Shown here piece by piece: positions 42,944 through 51,652 of a stretch of DNA of 64,000 nucleotides. Every line of letters starts with the position of its first letter. Positions within the stretch are counted from its first letter, which is position 1. Below the pieces are notes generated by a model, which saw only the letters and a list, made by a program, of their open reading frames with translations, ran no database searches and was not told the origin of the DNA. Location: NCBI GenBank assembly GCA_026399515.1, contig JAPLQT010000041.1, positions 1-64,000 of the forward strand, in the 5' to 3' direction. The position numbers and the translations under genes were made by a program. Source of the stretch: Pseudomonadota bacterium. GTDB lineage: Bacteria > Pseudomonadota > Gammaproteobacteria > Burkholderiales > Rhodocyclaceae.

Positions 42944-45900
42944 CGGAGATGCCGGATAAACTCAGAATCCTGATGCTGGAGGACGAGCCCGCCGACACCG
43001 AGTTCGCGGTGGAGGCGCTGCGCAACGCCGGCATGTTGTTTTCGTCCCTGCGGGTGGATACCCGTGTTCGCTTCATCACGGCGCTGGAAGAGTTCCGACC
43101 GAACGTCATCCTCGCCGACTACCGGCTTCCGGGTTTCGATGGCCTGGAGGCGCTGGCCATAGCTGTAAAACGGACGCCGGAAGTACCCTTCATTTTCCTT
43201 TCTGGGGCCATGGGCGAAGAGTTCGCCATCGAAACCCTGCACCAGGGTGCTGCGGACTATGTGCTCAAGGGTCACCTCAATAAGCTGGTGCCAGCGGTCA
43301 AACGCGCTCTTCTCGCCGCCGACGAACGACGCCGCCGCAGACTGGCCGAGGAGTCGCTCAAGAAAAGCGTGGAGATGTACCGGTCGCTTGTGCAGACCAT
43401 CCCCGACCTGGTGTGGTTGAAAGACCCGGAAGGTGTCTACCTGAATTGCAATCCGCAGTTCGAGCGCTTCTTTGGCGCCCGCGAGGCGGATATCGTCGGC
43501 AAGACGGACTACGACTTCGTGGACCGGGAACAGGCCGACTTCTTCCGCGAACACGACCGCAAGGCAATGGTGGCCGGTGGACCGCGCGTCAACGAGGAGT
43601 GGATCACCTATGCCAGCGACGGTCGCCGGGCCTTGCTGGAAACCATCAAGACGCCGATGCAAGACACGGAGGGGAAGGTCATCGGGGTACTCGGCGTCGC
43701 CCGCGACATCACGCAACGGCGCCAATTGGAAGAGGCGCTGCGGGAAAGTGAGGCCAAGTACCGCTCCTTGTTCGAAGCCATTCCCAACCCGTTCTATTAC
43801 AAGGACCGCGACGGCCGCTTCATCGGCTGCAACATTGCCTTCGAACGTTACCTGGGCATATCCAGGGACGAAATTCTTGGACGAACGGCCTATGATATCC
43901 AACCAAAAAAACTCGCGGACGTCAGTAGTGCGGCCGACAGGGCATTGATCGATCATCCTGGGAACCTGGTCTACGAAGCCAAAGTACGCTGGGCTGACGG
44001 TTCTTTGCGAGACGTAATATTCCACAAGGCCACGTTTAACCGGGCCGACGGCGGCCTCGCCGGCATCGCCGGCCTCATCATCGACATCACCGAACGCAAG
44101 GCCGCCGAAGATCAACTCCGCAAGCTATCCCTGGCGGTGGAACAGAGCCCGGAGAGTGTCGTCATCACCGACATCGACGCCCGGATCGAATACGTGAACG
44201 ATGCCTTCGTCAAGACGTCGGGCTACAGCCGCGAGGAAGCCATCGGTAAGAACCCGCGCATCCTGCAATCGGGTAAGACCTCCCGGCAAACCTATGCGGC
44301 ACTCTGGGATGCTCTGACCCATGAGAGGGCATGGAAGGGCGAGTTATACAACCGGCGCAAGGACGGCAGCGAGTTCATCGAATTCGTCCACATCACACCC
44401 ATCCGCCAGCCGGACGGGAACATCACCCACTATCTGGCGGTCAAAGAGGACATCACCGAGAAGAAACACATGGGCGAGGAATTGGACCGCCACCGGCATC
44501 ACCTGGAAGATCTGGTCGCCAGTCGCACGGCGCAGCTGGCCGAGGCACGGGAGCACGCCGATGCAGCCAACAAGGCCAAGAGTTCTTTCCTTGCCAACAT
44601 GAGTCACGAGATCCGCACGCCGCTCAATGCCGTGCTGGGGCTGGCGCGGATCGGCATGCGCGACAACCAGGGACGCGAGACCGTCAAGACCTACGCGCGA
44701 ATTTCCGCATCCGGCGAACACCTGCTCGGCGTGATAAACGGCATCCTCGACTTCTCCAAGATCGCGGCGGGAAAACTCAAAGTCGAGAAGCGACCCTTTG
44801 CCCTGTTTGCCGTCATCGACAACGTGAAGAGTTTTGTCGCCGCTCACCAAGCGGAGGCCAAGGGCTTGGCGCCGGTCGTTTCCCTCGCCCCCGACCTGCA
44901 CGACTGGGTGGAGGGCGACTCGATGCGCCTGGCCCAGATACTCACCAATCTGCTGTCCAATGCCATCAAGTTCACCAAGAGCGGCGAGGTGCGGCTATGC
45001 GCCGCGCGCGACGGCGACAGGGTCTGCTTCCGGGTGGCCGACAGCGGTATCGGCATGAGCGAAGAGCAGTTAGCGCGTCTGTTCCAATCCTTTGAGCAGG
45101 CCGATAGTTCCACCACCCGCAACTACGGCGGCACGGGTCTGGGGCTGGCTATCAGCCAGGGCCTCGCCCACCTCATGGGTGGCGACATCAGCGTGGACAG
45201 CCGACCCGGCGAGGGCAGCAGTTTTACCCTGGAGTTGCCCCTGCCGGTAACGGCCGTCCCGGCACGCATGAGCCGTCCCGGGTGTGCCATGGGCGAGGCC
45301 GGCCCGCGACTCAGCGGTCTCTCGGTACTGGCGGCCGAGGACGTCGAGGTCAACCGGCTCATCCTTGAAGATCTGCTGAAGCATGAAGGCGCCGGTGTCG
45401 TCTTTGCCCATGACGGCCAGCAAGCCTTGGAACGGATCGATGACCTCGGAGCGAACGCCTTCGACATCGTGCTGATGGACGTACAGATGCCGGTGATGGA
45501 TGGCATCGAAACGGCACGGCGCATCGCGATGATCGCTCCCGATCTTCCCGTCATTGGCCTGACAGCCCACGCCCTGGCCGAAGAGCGGGACAAGTGCCTG
45601 GCCGCCGGCATGGTCGAACATGTCACCAAGCCCATCGACACGGACATGCTGGTCGCGGCCATTCTGCGCCACATACGCTGCGGCGTTGCGGCGTCGGATG
45701 TATCCCCACCGGCAAGCGCGGCATTGCCGGTTCCCGCGGCGGGCCTGATTGACCACACGGCCTTGCTGGCCCGCTTCAAAGGCCGTCGTGCCTTCATCGC
45801 GCGGCTTGCCGCCTCGGTGTGCAAACACCATTCCACCACACCCGTCAAATTACGGGAGGCGACCGGCGCTGGAAACCGTGAGACACTGGCGTTCATTGCC

Positions 45901-46089
45901 CACAGTTTGAAGGGCGTCGCCGGCAATCTCGATATCCGCCCACTGCGCGAGGCAGCCCAGGCGCTGGAGGCAGCCGCCGTTGATGGATGGGGTGATCTGC
46001 GGACCGTGGCCGGGCAACTGGCCGACTTCATGGAAGCGACCCTGAGCGAATTGGCCAAACTGGAAAACGACGGAGAGACCGGTGAGTAA
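42940..46089 (+). CDS. Hybrid histidine kinase: REC-PAS-PAS-PAS-HisKA-HATPase-REC-HPt
   Basis: A 1049-residue soluble hybrid kinase. An N-terminal receiver (1-125, Asp60 in ILADYRLPG) is followed by three PAS domains (about 145-260, 272-388, 395-508) and a HisKA domain with His556 in NMSHEIRTPLNAVLG. Then come HATPase (to about 768, with NLLSNAIKF and GTGLGLAIS), a second receiver (795-912, Asp847 in VLMDVQMPVMDG) and a C-terminal HPt domain with His988 in IAHSLKGVAGNL. It has no membrane segment. The N-terminal receiver could take phosphate from the CHASE8 kinase that overlaps it, and the HPt could pass it to the downstream regulators, giving a complete phosphorelay; this order is inference. 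Confidence 0.9.
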   Translation: MTEMPDKLRILMLEDEPADTEFAVEALRNAGMLFSSLRVDTRVRFITALEEFRPNVILADYRLPGFDGLEALAIAVKRTPEVPFIFLSGAMGEEFAIETLHQGAADYVLKGHLNKLVPAVKRALLAADERRRRRLAEESLKKSVEMYRSLVQTIPDLVWLKDPEGVYLNCNPQFERFFGAREADIVGKTDYDFVDREQADFFREHDRKAMVAGGPRVNEEWITYASDGRRALLETIKTPMQDTEGKVIGVLGVARDITQRRQLEEALRESEAKYRSLFEAIPNPFYYKDRDGRFIGCNIAFERYLGISRDEILGRTAYDIQPKKLADVSSAADRALIDHPGNLVYEAKVRWADGSLRDVIFHKATFNRADGGLAGIAGLIIDITERKAAEDQLRKLSLAVEQSPESVVITDIDARIEYVNDAFVKTSGYSREEAIGKNPRILQSGKTSRQTYAALWDALTHERAWKGELYNRRKDGSEFIEFVHITPIRQPDGNITHYLAVKEDITEKKHMGEELDRHRHHLEDLVASRTAQLAEAREHADAANKAKSSFLANMSHEIRTPLNAVLGLARIGMRDNQGRETVKTYARISASGEHLLGVINGILDFSKIAAGKLKVEKRPFALFAVIDNVKSFVAAHQAEAKGLAPVVSLAPDLHDWVEGDSMRLAQILTNLLSNAIKFTKSGEVRLCAARDGDRVCFRVADSGIGMSEEQLARLFQSFEQADSSTTRNYGGTGLGLAISQGLAHLMGGDISVDSRPGEGSSFTLELPLPVTAVPARMSRPGCAMGEAGPRLSGLSVLAAEDVEVNRLILEDLLKHEGAGVVFAHDGQQALERIDDLGANAFDIVLMDVQMPVMDGIETARRIAMIAPDLPVIGLTAHALAEERDKCLAAGMVEHVTKPIDTDMLVAAILRHIRCGVAASDVSPPASAALPVPAAGLIDHTALLARFKGRRAFIARLAASVCKHHSTTPVKLREATGAGNRETLAFIAHSLKGVAGNLDIRPLREAAQALEAAAVDGWGDLRTVAGQLADFMEATLSELAKLENDGETGE

Positions 46090-46155
46090 TGCCATGCCGG
46101 GTGGTAGCCGCTACCGCCTTAGACTATGCTGAGAATTGGCTAATTGGGAATGATC

Positions 46156-47301
46156 ATGGACGTTGTCGCCCGCATCCTCGTCGTCGACGATGAACCGGCC
46201 AACCGGTTGATCCTGGAGGATATGCTCGGCGGCCACTATGCCGTCCAGACCCTCGGTGGCGGCCGGGAGGCGCTGGATTACCTGATGACCGGCGCGGCGG
46301 TCGACCTTATCCTGCTGGACGTGGTGATGCCGGGAATGGACGGCTTCGAGGTGTGCCGGCAAATCAAGGCCACGCCGCGTCTATGCGACGTGCCGGTGTT
46401 GTTTCTCACCAGTCTCGACAGCACGGCGGGCGAAGAACGCGGCCTGTCGCTCGGGGCGGAGGACTTCATCCACAAACCGTTCTCGCCGCCGGTGGTGCTG
46501 GCGCGGATGCGCAACCATCTCGAACTCTTCCGCGCCCGGCGCCGCTTGCGTGATCGTAATGCGGATCTCGAGCAAATGGTGGCGGAACGCACGCGCGAAA
46601 TCCTGCGTCAATCCGAGGAACTGATGCACCGGGAGAAGCAGGTGATCGCTGCCCAAAGCGCCACCATTACCGCATTCTGCGCACTGGCGGAGGCGCGCGA
46701 CAACGAGACGGGCAACCATATTCGCCGCACCCAGCGCTATGTCGAAGCACTGGCGAGGAACCTAGCTGGCCATCCGCGCTTCGCCGCCGAGCTCGACGAG
46801 GAAACCATCCAGTTGCTGTTCAAATCCGCCCCCTTGCATGACGTGGGCAAGGTCGCCATTCCCGACCGCATCCTGCTCAAGCCGGGCAAGCTCGACCGCG
46901 AAGAGTGGGCAATCATGCAGCGCCACAGCGAATACGGACACGCCGCCATCGCCCAGGCCTGCGCCGATTTCGGCGAGGCCGCCGGCTTCCTGCGATTCGC
47001 CAGCGAAATCGCCTATAGCCACCATGAGAAGTGGGACGGCAGCGGCTACCCGCAGAAGCTGGCGGGTGAGGCTATCCCTTTGTCCGCACGCCTCATGGCG
47101 GTCGCCGACGTCTATGACGCGCTGATCAGCCGGCGCGTCTATAAGCCCGCTTATCCGCATGAGCAAGCCATCACCATGATCACCGAGGGACGTGGCACGC
47201 ACTTCGACCCGGACATCGTCGATGCGCTGCGCGACATCGCCGGCGAATTCCAAATGATCGCGACCAGTTATCGCGATGAGGACCAGGAGACAACTCCATG
47301 A
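46156..47301 (+). CDS. Response regulator with HD-GYP output domain
   Basis: A 381-residue regulator. The receiver (about 1-125) has Asp in LILLDVVMPGMDGFEV and the conserved Lys in FIHKPFSPP. A coiled coil links it to an HD-GYP domain: GNHIRRTQRYVEALA, LHDVGKVAIPDRIL, MQRHSEYGH, and SHHEKWDGSGYP carrying the GYP motif. Such proteins hydrolyse cyclic di-GMP. All main metal-ligand histidines appear present, so it is probably active. A GGGA site favours ATG 46156 over 46150. The stop overlaps the next gene by four bases. Confidence 0.92.
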   Translation: MDVVARILVVDDEPANRLILEDMLGGHYAVQTLGGGREALDYLMTGAAVDLILLDVVMPGMDGFEVCRQIKATPRLCDVPVLFLTSLDSTAGEERGLSLGAEDFIHKPFSPPVVLARMRNHLELFRARRRLRDRNADLEQMVAERTREILRQSEELMHREKQVIAAQSATITAFCALAEARDNETGNHIRRTQRYVEALARNLAGHPRFAAELDEETIQLLFKSAPLHDVGKVAIPDRILLKPGKLDREEWAIMQRHSEYGHAAIAQACADFGEAAGFLRFASEIAYSHHEKWDGSGYPQKLAGEAIPLSARLMAVADVYDALISRRVYKPAYPHEQAITMITEGRGTHFDPDIVDALRDIAGEFQMIATSYRDEDQETTP

Positions 47302-48431
47302 CAGAGCCGGCACCGAACATATTTGTAGTCGACGACGACCCGTCGGCGCGGATGGTCGCCACATTCCAGATGGACGGCTCGGATGCACGCGTACGCGAGT
47401 TCGGCGACGGAGAGTCCTGCCTGGCGGCGCTCGACGAGGGACCGGACATCGTCATTCTCGACATCGAGATGCCCGGCACCGACGGTATCGCCGTCTGCCG
47501 GGGCATCCGCGCGGCGGGACTCGACGAAGCCCAGATCATTTTCGTTTCTTCCCACAACGATCTGGAAACCCGCCTGACGGCTTACGATGCGGGCGGCAAC
47601 GATTACATCATCAAGCCCTATGCTCCGGAGGAATTGGCGCGCAAGATCGAAGTCGCCAAACGGGCCATCGAGGCAAAGCGCACCGGCGCCATGCAGGCCA
47701 GAATGGCACAACAGGCGGCCTTCGCGGCCATGTCCTCGATGGGCGAGACGGGCGTGACGCTGGAGTTCCTGCGGGCTTCCTTCGCTTGTCAGACACCCGA
47801 CGAACTGGGGCAGGTCCTCTGCAATGCGATAAAACAATACGATCTGAAAGGCCTGGTGGAGTTACGCGAGGGACCGCAGAGCCATTGCTATTCGACTCAT
47901 GGCGAATGCACAGCACTTGAGACTTCCATTATTGCCCAAGTGCGTGGCATGGATCGCATATTCCAGTTTCGTGACCGTCTGGTGATCAACTATCCCCGAG
48001 CCACGGTGCTGATTCCCAACCTCCCTCTGGACGATCCGGATCGAGTCGGCCGGCTGCGCGATCACCTGGCGGTGCTGGCCGAAGGAGCGGAGGCGCGCTT
48101 CCTGGTGATGATCAACGAGTCGCGGCGTATCGCCCAGGCGGAAAGCATCATCGGCGCCGTGGCCGACCTCACCAAGACGCTGAACGAGATCGAGAAGAAT
48201 CAGGAGGATCAACGGATACAGGCGCTCGTCATTGCCAACACCCATATGCAGGCGCTGACCGGAGCCTTCGTCCACCTTGGACTGACCCAAGGCCAGGAAG
48301 AGTCCCTGGTCGCGCTCACCCAGGAAGTGATCGACCAGATCGCACATCTACAGGACTACGGCGTCTCGGTGAGCCAGCGCCTGCGCGATGTCACCGCGCG
48401 TTTGAGGGACATGACGGCGGGCAACATGTAG
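47298..48431 (+). CDS. Response regulator with uncharacterised C-terminal helical domain
   Basis: A 377-residue protein with a receiver at 1-120 (Asp in IVILDIEMPGTDG, Lys in YIIKPYAPEEL). The remaining 250 residues are not a DNA-binding, GGDEF or kinase domain that I recognise. A middle part (about 150-265, with GLVELREGPQSHCYSTHGEC and LVINYPRATVLIPNLPL) looks GAF-like by pattern, and the C-terminal 100 residues are long amphipathic helices, possibly a coiled coil. It is translationally coupled to the HD-GYP gene and ends the signalling run. It may serve as a phosphate sink or a protein-protein switch. Confidence 0.82.
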   Translation: MTEPAPNIFVVDDDPSARMVATFQMDGSDARVREFGDGESCLAALDEGPDIVILDIEMPGTDGIAVCRGIRAAGLDEAQIIFVSSHNDLETRLTAYDAGGNDYIIKPYAPEELARKIEVAKRAIEAKRTGAMQARMAQQAAFAAMSSMGETGVTLEFLRASFACQTPDELGQVLCNAIKQYDLKGLVELREGPQSHCYSTHGECTALETSIIAQVRGMDRIFQFRDRLVINYPRATVLIPNLPLDDPDRVGRLRDHLAVLAEGAEARFLVMINESRRIAQAESIIGAVADLTKTLNEIEKNQEDQRIQALVIANTHMQALTGAFVHLGLTQGQEESLVALTQEVIDQIAHLQDYGVSVSQRLRDVTARLRDMTAGNM

Positions 48432-48533
48432 GTCCGGTGAGCCGGGAAACCCTATCACCGATATTGAATTGTCCACTCGCCTGTTCTATTATTTACAGTG
48501 TAGTTTGAAACGCTGAATAGACAGGAGACCGCC

Positions 48534-50708
48534 ATGAGAATACCTTTCAGGTTGACGATACTGGCAACCGCCATCGCATTTGCTTACACCGGCAATGTGT
48601 TTGCCCAGACTACAACCGCAACGCCGCCGGCCACGACGTCGACATCAACTGCAACGACAAGCACGCAACTCCCTGCCGGCCTGGTGGCCGAACTGACCGC
48701 CGCCATTCCTGGACTGACCGTCGGCAGCGACGGCCAACTCAAGATAGGAACCCAGTCGCTGATTCCCATCCTGCCACCCGGTTACGACGCCAGCAAGCTC
48801 AATGCCAAGCTTGCGGACTTCAAGCAGATGACCGACGGTTCGTTCGTCGGCACCGGGAACCTGCAATTCGTGCCGGTTCAGCAGACGCCCGGGTCGCTGC
48901 CCAAACTTCCGGATAATTTCACTCCGGTTGCCGGCGGCACCTTCCCGTCGAACTTCAGCCCCCCCGCAGGTTTTGTCACGCCCTCCAACCTCGCGCTACC
49001 CACCGGGGTGACCGCTCCGCTGAAGTCGCCGGAAGCCCTGATCAATGACATGGTGGATGCCGGTGCGATTCCCAAGGGTCTGGTGACCTTCAATAGCGAT
49101 GGCACTGTCCAGACCAGCAATGGCCTGTCGTTCATCCCCTTCGTGCCTTCCGCGGCGCAGCAAGGCAAGTACAAGTCCGGCGGATCGACCGGTGTAACGA
49201 TAGACCCGACGACCAATGCCATCACCTTCCCCGATGGCACGGTGCTGGCACCCTTGGTGAATGGAACGAATCCCGGCGACAAGACGCTCCCGGCCGGCTT
49301 TACGCCACCCACGGACGTCACGATGCCCAAGGAAGTAACGTTGCCACCCCAGTTTGAGATTCCCAAGAACATGCCGCTGCCGAACGGCGTTACCTTGCCG
49401 GCGGGCGTGAGCATTCCCAGCGACTATGCCTACATGATCCCGCCGGGCACCCAAATGCCCGCGGGAGCCAACATTCCGTCAGGCGTCAAGGTGTCGTCGG
49501 ATGTGGTGATTCCGCCGGGGATCACCTTACCGCCCGGCACGAAGATCGACTCCGCCAGCAACCTGCCCAAGGGCACGACGGTGCTTCCCGACGGATCGGT
49601 AGTGGTTCCCGGCACGCAGATTCCCAGCAACATCAAACCCCCGGATTCATGGACGCCACCGACCGGCGTGACCAAAGACAGCACCGGCGCCTACTACGTG
49701 CCGCCACCGCCCACCGGTGGCTATGCTGAATCACAAGCGCCGAAAGCGATCAATGCGGATGGCTCCATTGTCATTGCGGTGCCTGTGGGCACGGACCCGA
49801 GCAAGCTTCCCACCGGCGCTACAAAGAATTCCGATGGAACCTATACGTTGCCGGCGCCTTCATTCATTGGCAAGGTTGATGACACTGGCAAGATCGCCGG
49901 ATTCAGCGGGGTGGGTGCGACCAGCATGCCCACCGGTTTCACGCCGCAGAGCGGGTTTCAGACAGGATCTGCGATAAGCGGCGCGACCGCTCCTGCAACG
50001 ATGGGATCGGATGGCAAGGTCACCATGCCTGCGCCGCCAGCCGGTACTGCCCCGCCAACCGGTGCGGTCAAGAATCCGGACGGCTCTTATACCGTTCCTG
50101 CGCCGGCAGGTTTCGAAGCACCCAAGGTCGGCGAGGACGGCAGTACGACCGTGAAATTGCCGCCTGGAGCAACACCGCCGCCAGGTGCCAAAGTGAACGA
50201 CGACGGCACGGTCACGATAGGGGCGGCTCCTCCGCCATCGATCCCTGGCGGAACCACGATGCCTCCTACGGGTGGCGGAACCACACCACCTACGGGCGGT
50301 GGGACTACTCCTCCGACCGGCGGTGGCACCACGCCTCCGACTGGCGGTGGCACCACGCCTCCGACTGGCGGTGGCACCACGCCTCCGACTGGCGGTGGTA
50401 CAACGCCGATACCTACACCTACGCCGACGCCAACGCCGACGCCGACTCCAACTCCAACTCCAACTCCAACTCCGACTCCGACTCCGACTCCGACTCCGAC
50501 TCCGACTCCGACTCCGACTCCGACTCCAACTCCGACTCCGACTCCAACTCCAACTCCAACTCCAACTCCGACTCCGACTCTAAACCTCAATCAATTTGCA
50601 GATAAACCTCAATCAATTTGCCGCAGAAATCACCCGGCAATCAAAGCCGAACCCGTCCGGGTTCGGCTTTTTCATTTCAGGTCTACCGGAACGACTTACT
50701 TCGATTGA
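48534..50708 (+). CDS. Large exported repeat protein (hexapeptide, GGGTTPPT and Pro-Thr repeats)
   Basis: I do not recognise the family. The frame encodes 724 residues with a signal peptide (about 1-24, cleavage near NVFAQ). Residues 48-240 hold loose repeats of a SDGT-type. Residues 252-370 are a run of six-residue units ending in Pro, such as TDVTMP, KEVTLP, NGVTLP, AGVSIP, SGVKVS and PGITLP, a pattern suggestive of a beta-solenoid. Then come N/S-DGT(Y)TLPAP units, six GGGTTPPT copies, and 28-29 Pro-Thr dipeptides. The last 42 residues are doubtful: they cross a 22-base duplication and a strong terminator hairpin, so the true stop may be near 50583 in another frame. A CAGGAG ribosome site precedes the ATG. 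A surface or matrix role is inference. Confidence 0.75.
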   Translation: MRIPFRLTILATAIAFAYTGNVFAQTTTATPPATTSTSTATTSTQLPAGLVAELTAAIPGLTVGSDGQLKIGTQSLIPILPPGYDASKLNAKLADFKQMTDGSFVGTGNLQFVPVQQTPGSLPKLPDNFTPVAGGTFPSNFSPPAGFVTPSNLALPTGVTAPLKSPEALINDMVDAGAIPKGLVTFNSDGTVQTSNGLSFIPFVPSAAQQGKYKSGGSTGVTIDPTTNAITFPDGTVLAPLVNGTNPGDKTLPAGFTPPTDVTMPKEVTLPPQFEIPKNMPLPNGVTLPAGVSIPSDYAYMIPPGTQMPAGANIPSGVKVSSDVVIPPGITLPPGTKIDSASNLPKGTTVLPDGSVVVPGTQIPSNIKPPDSWTPPTGVTKDSTGAYYVPPPPTGGYAESQAPKAINADGSIVIAVPVGTDPSKLPTGATKNSDGTYTLPAPSFIGKVDDTGKIAGFSGVGATSMPTGFTPQSGFQTGSAISGATAPATMGSDGKVTMPAPPAGTAPPTGAVKNPDGSYTVPAPAGFEAPKVGEDGSTTVKLPPGATPPPGAKVNDDGTVTIGAAPPPSIPGGTTMPPTGGGTTPPTGGGTTPPTGGGTTPPTGGGTTPPTGGGTTPPTGGGTTPIPTPTPTPTPTPTPTPTPTPTPTPTPTPTPTPTPTPTPTPTPTPTPTPTPTPTPTPTLNLNQFADKPQSICRRNHPAIKAEPVRVRLFHFRSTGTTYFD
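50271..50408 (+). repeat. 24-base tandem repeats encoding GGGTTPPT
   Basis: Five full 24-base units and one partial unit start at 50271, 50295, 50319, 50343, 50367 and 50391. Units three to five are nearly identical, showing recent expansion; being 24 bases long, copy-number changes stay in frame. Confidence 0.85.
50410..50580 (+). repeat. Hexanucleotide microsatellite (CCGACT/CCAACT) encoding Pro-Thr
   Basis: About 28 copies of a six-base unit, with ACTCCG and ACTCCA variants, run without interruption. Slippage by whole units keeps the frame; partial slips would move the end into a frame that stops at TAA directly after the tract. Confidence 0.85.
50581..50621 (+). repeat. 19-base direct repeat with 22-base period
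   Basis: TAAACCTCAATCAATTTGC occurs at 50581-50599 and again at 50603-50621. Each copy begins with TAA, which is a stop in one of the non-annotated frames. It lies between the Pro-Thr tract and the terminator. Confidence 0.75.
50643..50673 (+). terminator. Strong intrinsic terminator inside the annotated 3' end of the repeat protein
   Basis: Arms AAGCCGAACCC (50644-50654) and GGGTTCGGCTT (50659-50669) with a four-base loop form an 11-pair stem followed by a run of T. It precedes the stop codon of the open frame at 50706, which is not expected for a true gene end. Confidence 0.85.
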
Positions 50709-50883
50709 ACGGGTCAGCTTCACGCTAATTCCCCACTAACCTTGTCAACCGGACTACCGGTAAACCCATACCCATTTGCCCATATAGCATAAACGCCCAA
50801 CTGACTATAGAGTACGCCGCATGCGCCGGACCAAAAATAATCGGTCCTGCTTATCGGCTGTTGGAAGGTTTGGCGACGCGAGG

Positions 50884-51063
50884 ATGGGCATGGAAGACGC
50901 AAGGGAAGACCTCGGTCGCCCCCTGATTCCGGAAGAACTGTCATGGCTGCTGGGCAGCCTCAGCAGCTTGTTTCGCCTGCCCTTCGACGGCGCGCTGGTC
51001 GAGAGTCAATTCCCACCGACTACGGAGAACCTGAGATCGGGTGTCTCTCAATCTTTAACTTGA
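50884..51063 (+). pseudogene. Truncated type I secretion ABC transporter (N-terminal peptidase-like domain only)
   Basis: The reading frame gives 59 residues from ATG 50884. The part ELSWLLGSLSSLFRLPFD followed by GALVESQFPPTTENL resembles the start of the C39-like N-domain in LapB/HlyB-type type I secretion ATPases, where a helical segment and QFPP are conserved. The similarity stops after about 45 residues and the frame ends, with no membrane or ATPase domains downstream. It is best read as a relic. Its position right after a large exported repeat protein hints that this locus once had its own type I exporter. Confidence 0.5.
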
Positions 51064-51086
51064 AACCTTTCTGGAGTCACATAACC

Positions 51087-51485
51087 ATGACGAACAATAC
51101 ATGCATAAAAACACTGATTCGATTTGTAATCGTTTGGGCGAGTCTGCTGGCGGCAAGCGCGGAAGCGGCTGGACCGTATGATGGTATTTGGACCATCAGC
51201 TACCTCGGTACACCTGTTAGGTACTATTCGGTCCATGAGAACGACGGAATGATGATTATGCTTCAGCTACCTACTACCGGAAGCTGGGAAGCATTTTATG
51301 GGACCAGAAACGGAAATGCGGTTATCGCTACGACACTTGCATCGGGCGTGAATCTAAATGCTTCCGTTACGTTCACCTCAACGACTACTCTAACGATCAA
51401 GATTAATTCATGCGTTGCTGTTCTCGCCGGATGGCACTGTAGCTTTTCGGCGGGCAATACACTGCAAGGAATCAAGATTTTCTGA
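51087..51485 (+). CDS. Small exported protein of unknown function
   Basis: A 132-residue product with a signal peptide (about 1-27, ending ASAEAAGPYDG). The mature part is about 105 residues of beta-rich sequence: DGIWTISYLGTPVRYYSVHENDG resembles small beta-barrel proteins that begin with a G-W-T strand. Two cysteines in the C-terminal half could form a disulfide (SCVAVLAGWHCSF). ATG 51087 has a CTGGAG ribosome site. The base composition is lower in GC than in its neighbours, hinting at acquisition. No function is proposed. Confidence 0.7.
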   Translation: MTNNTCIKTLIRFVIVWASLLAASAEAAGPYDGIWTISYLGTPVRYYSVHENDGMMIMLQLPTTGSWEAFYGTRNGNAVIATTLASGVNLNASVTFTSTTTLTIKINSCVAVLAGWHCSFSAGNTLQGIKIF

Positions 51486-51652
51486 CATCCCAATTGCTCG
51501 TGAGGAAGAATCGCTTAAGAAGCATCGTTTGATTCGCCATACGTCGCATGTCAGCCAATGGTGGTAGTGGAGCCACGCCGAAGAAACGAGGGAAAGACCT
51601 AAGCACGGATGCAGCGTTGATCCAGATTTCAACCATATTTGCGAGGGGCACA

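Noticed and set aside
50271-50580. CRISPR-like regular repeats
   Set aside because: The units are contiguous with no unique spacers and are in frame within a protein gene.
50087-50590. A leftward frame with a long Gly-Val repeat
   Set aside because: It is the reverse complement of the Pro-Thr microsatellite and has no start context; the rightward frame carries the signal peptide and repeats.
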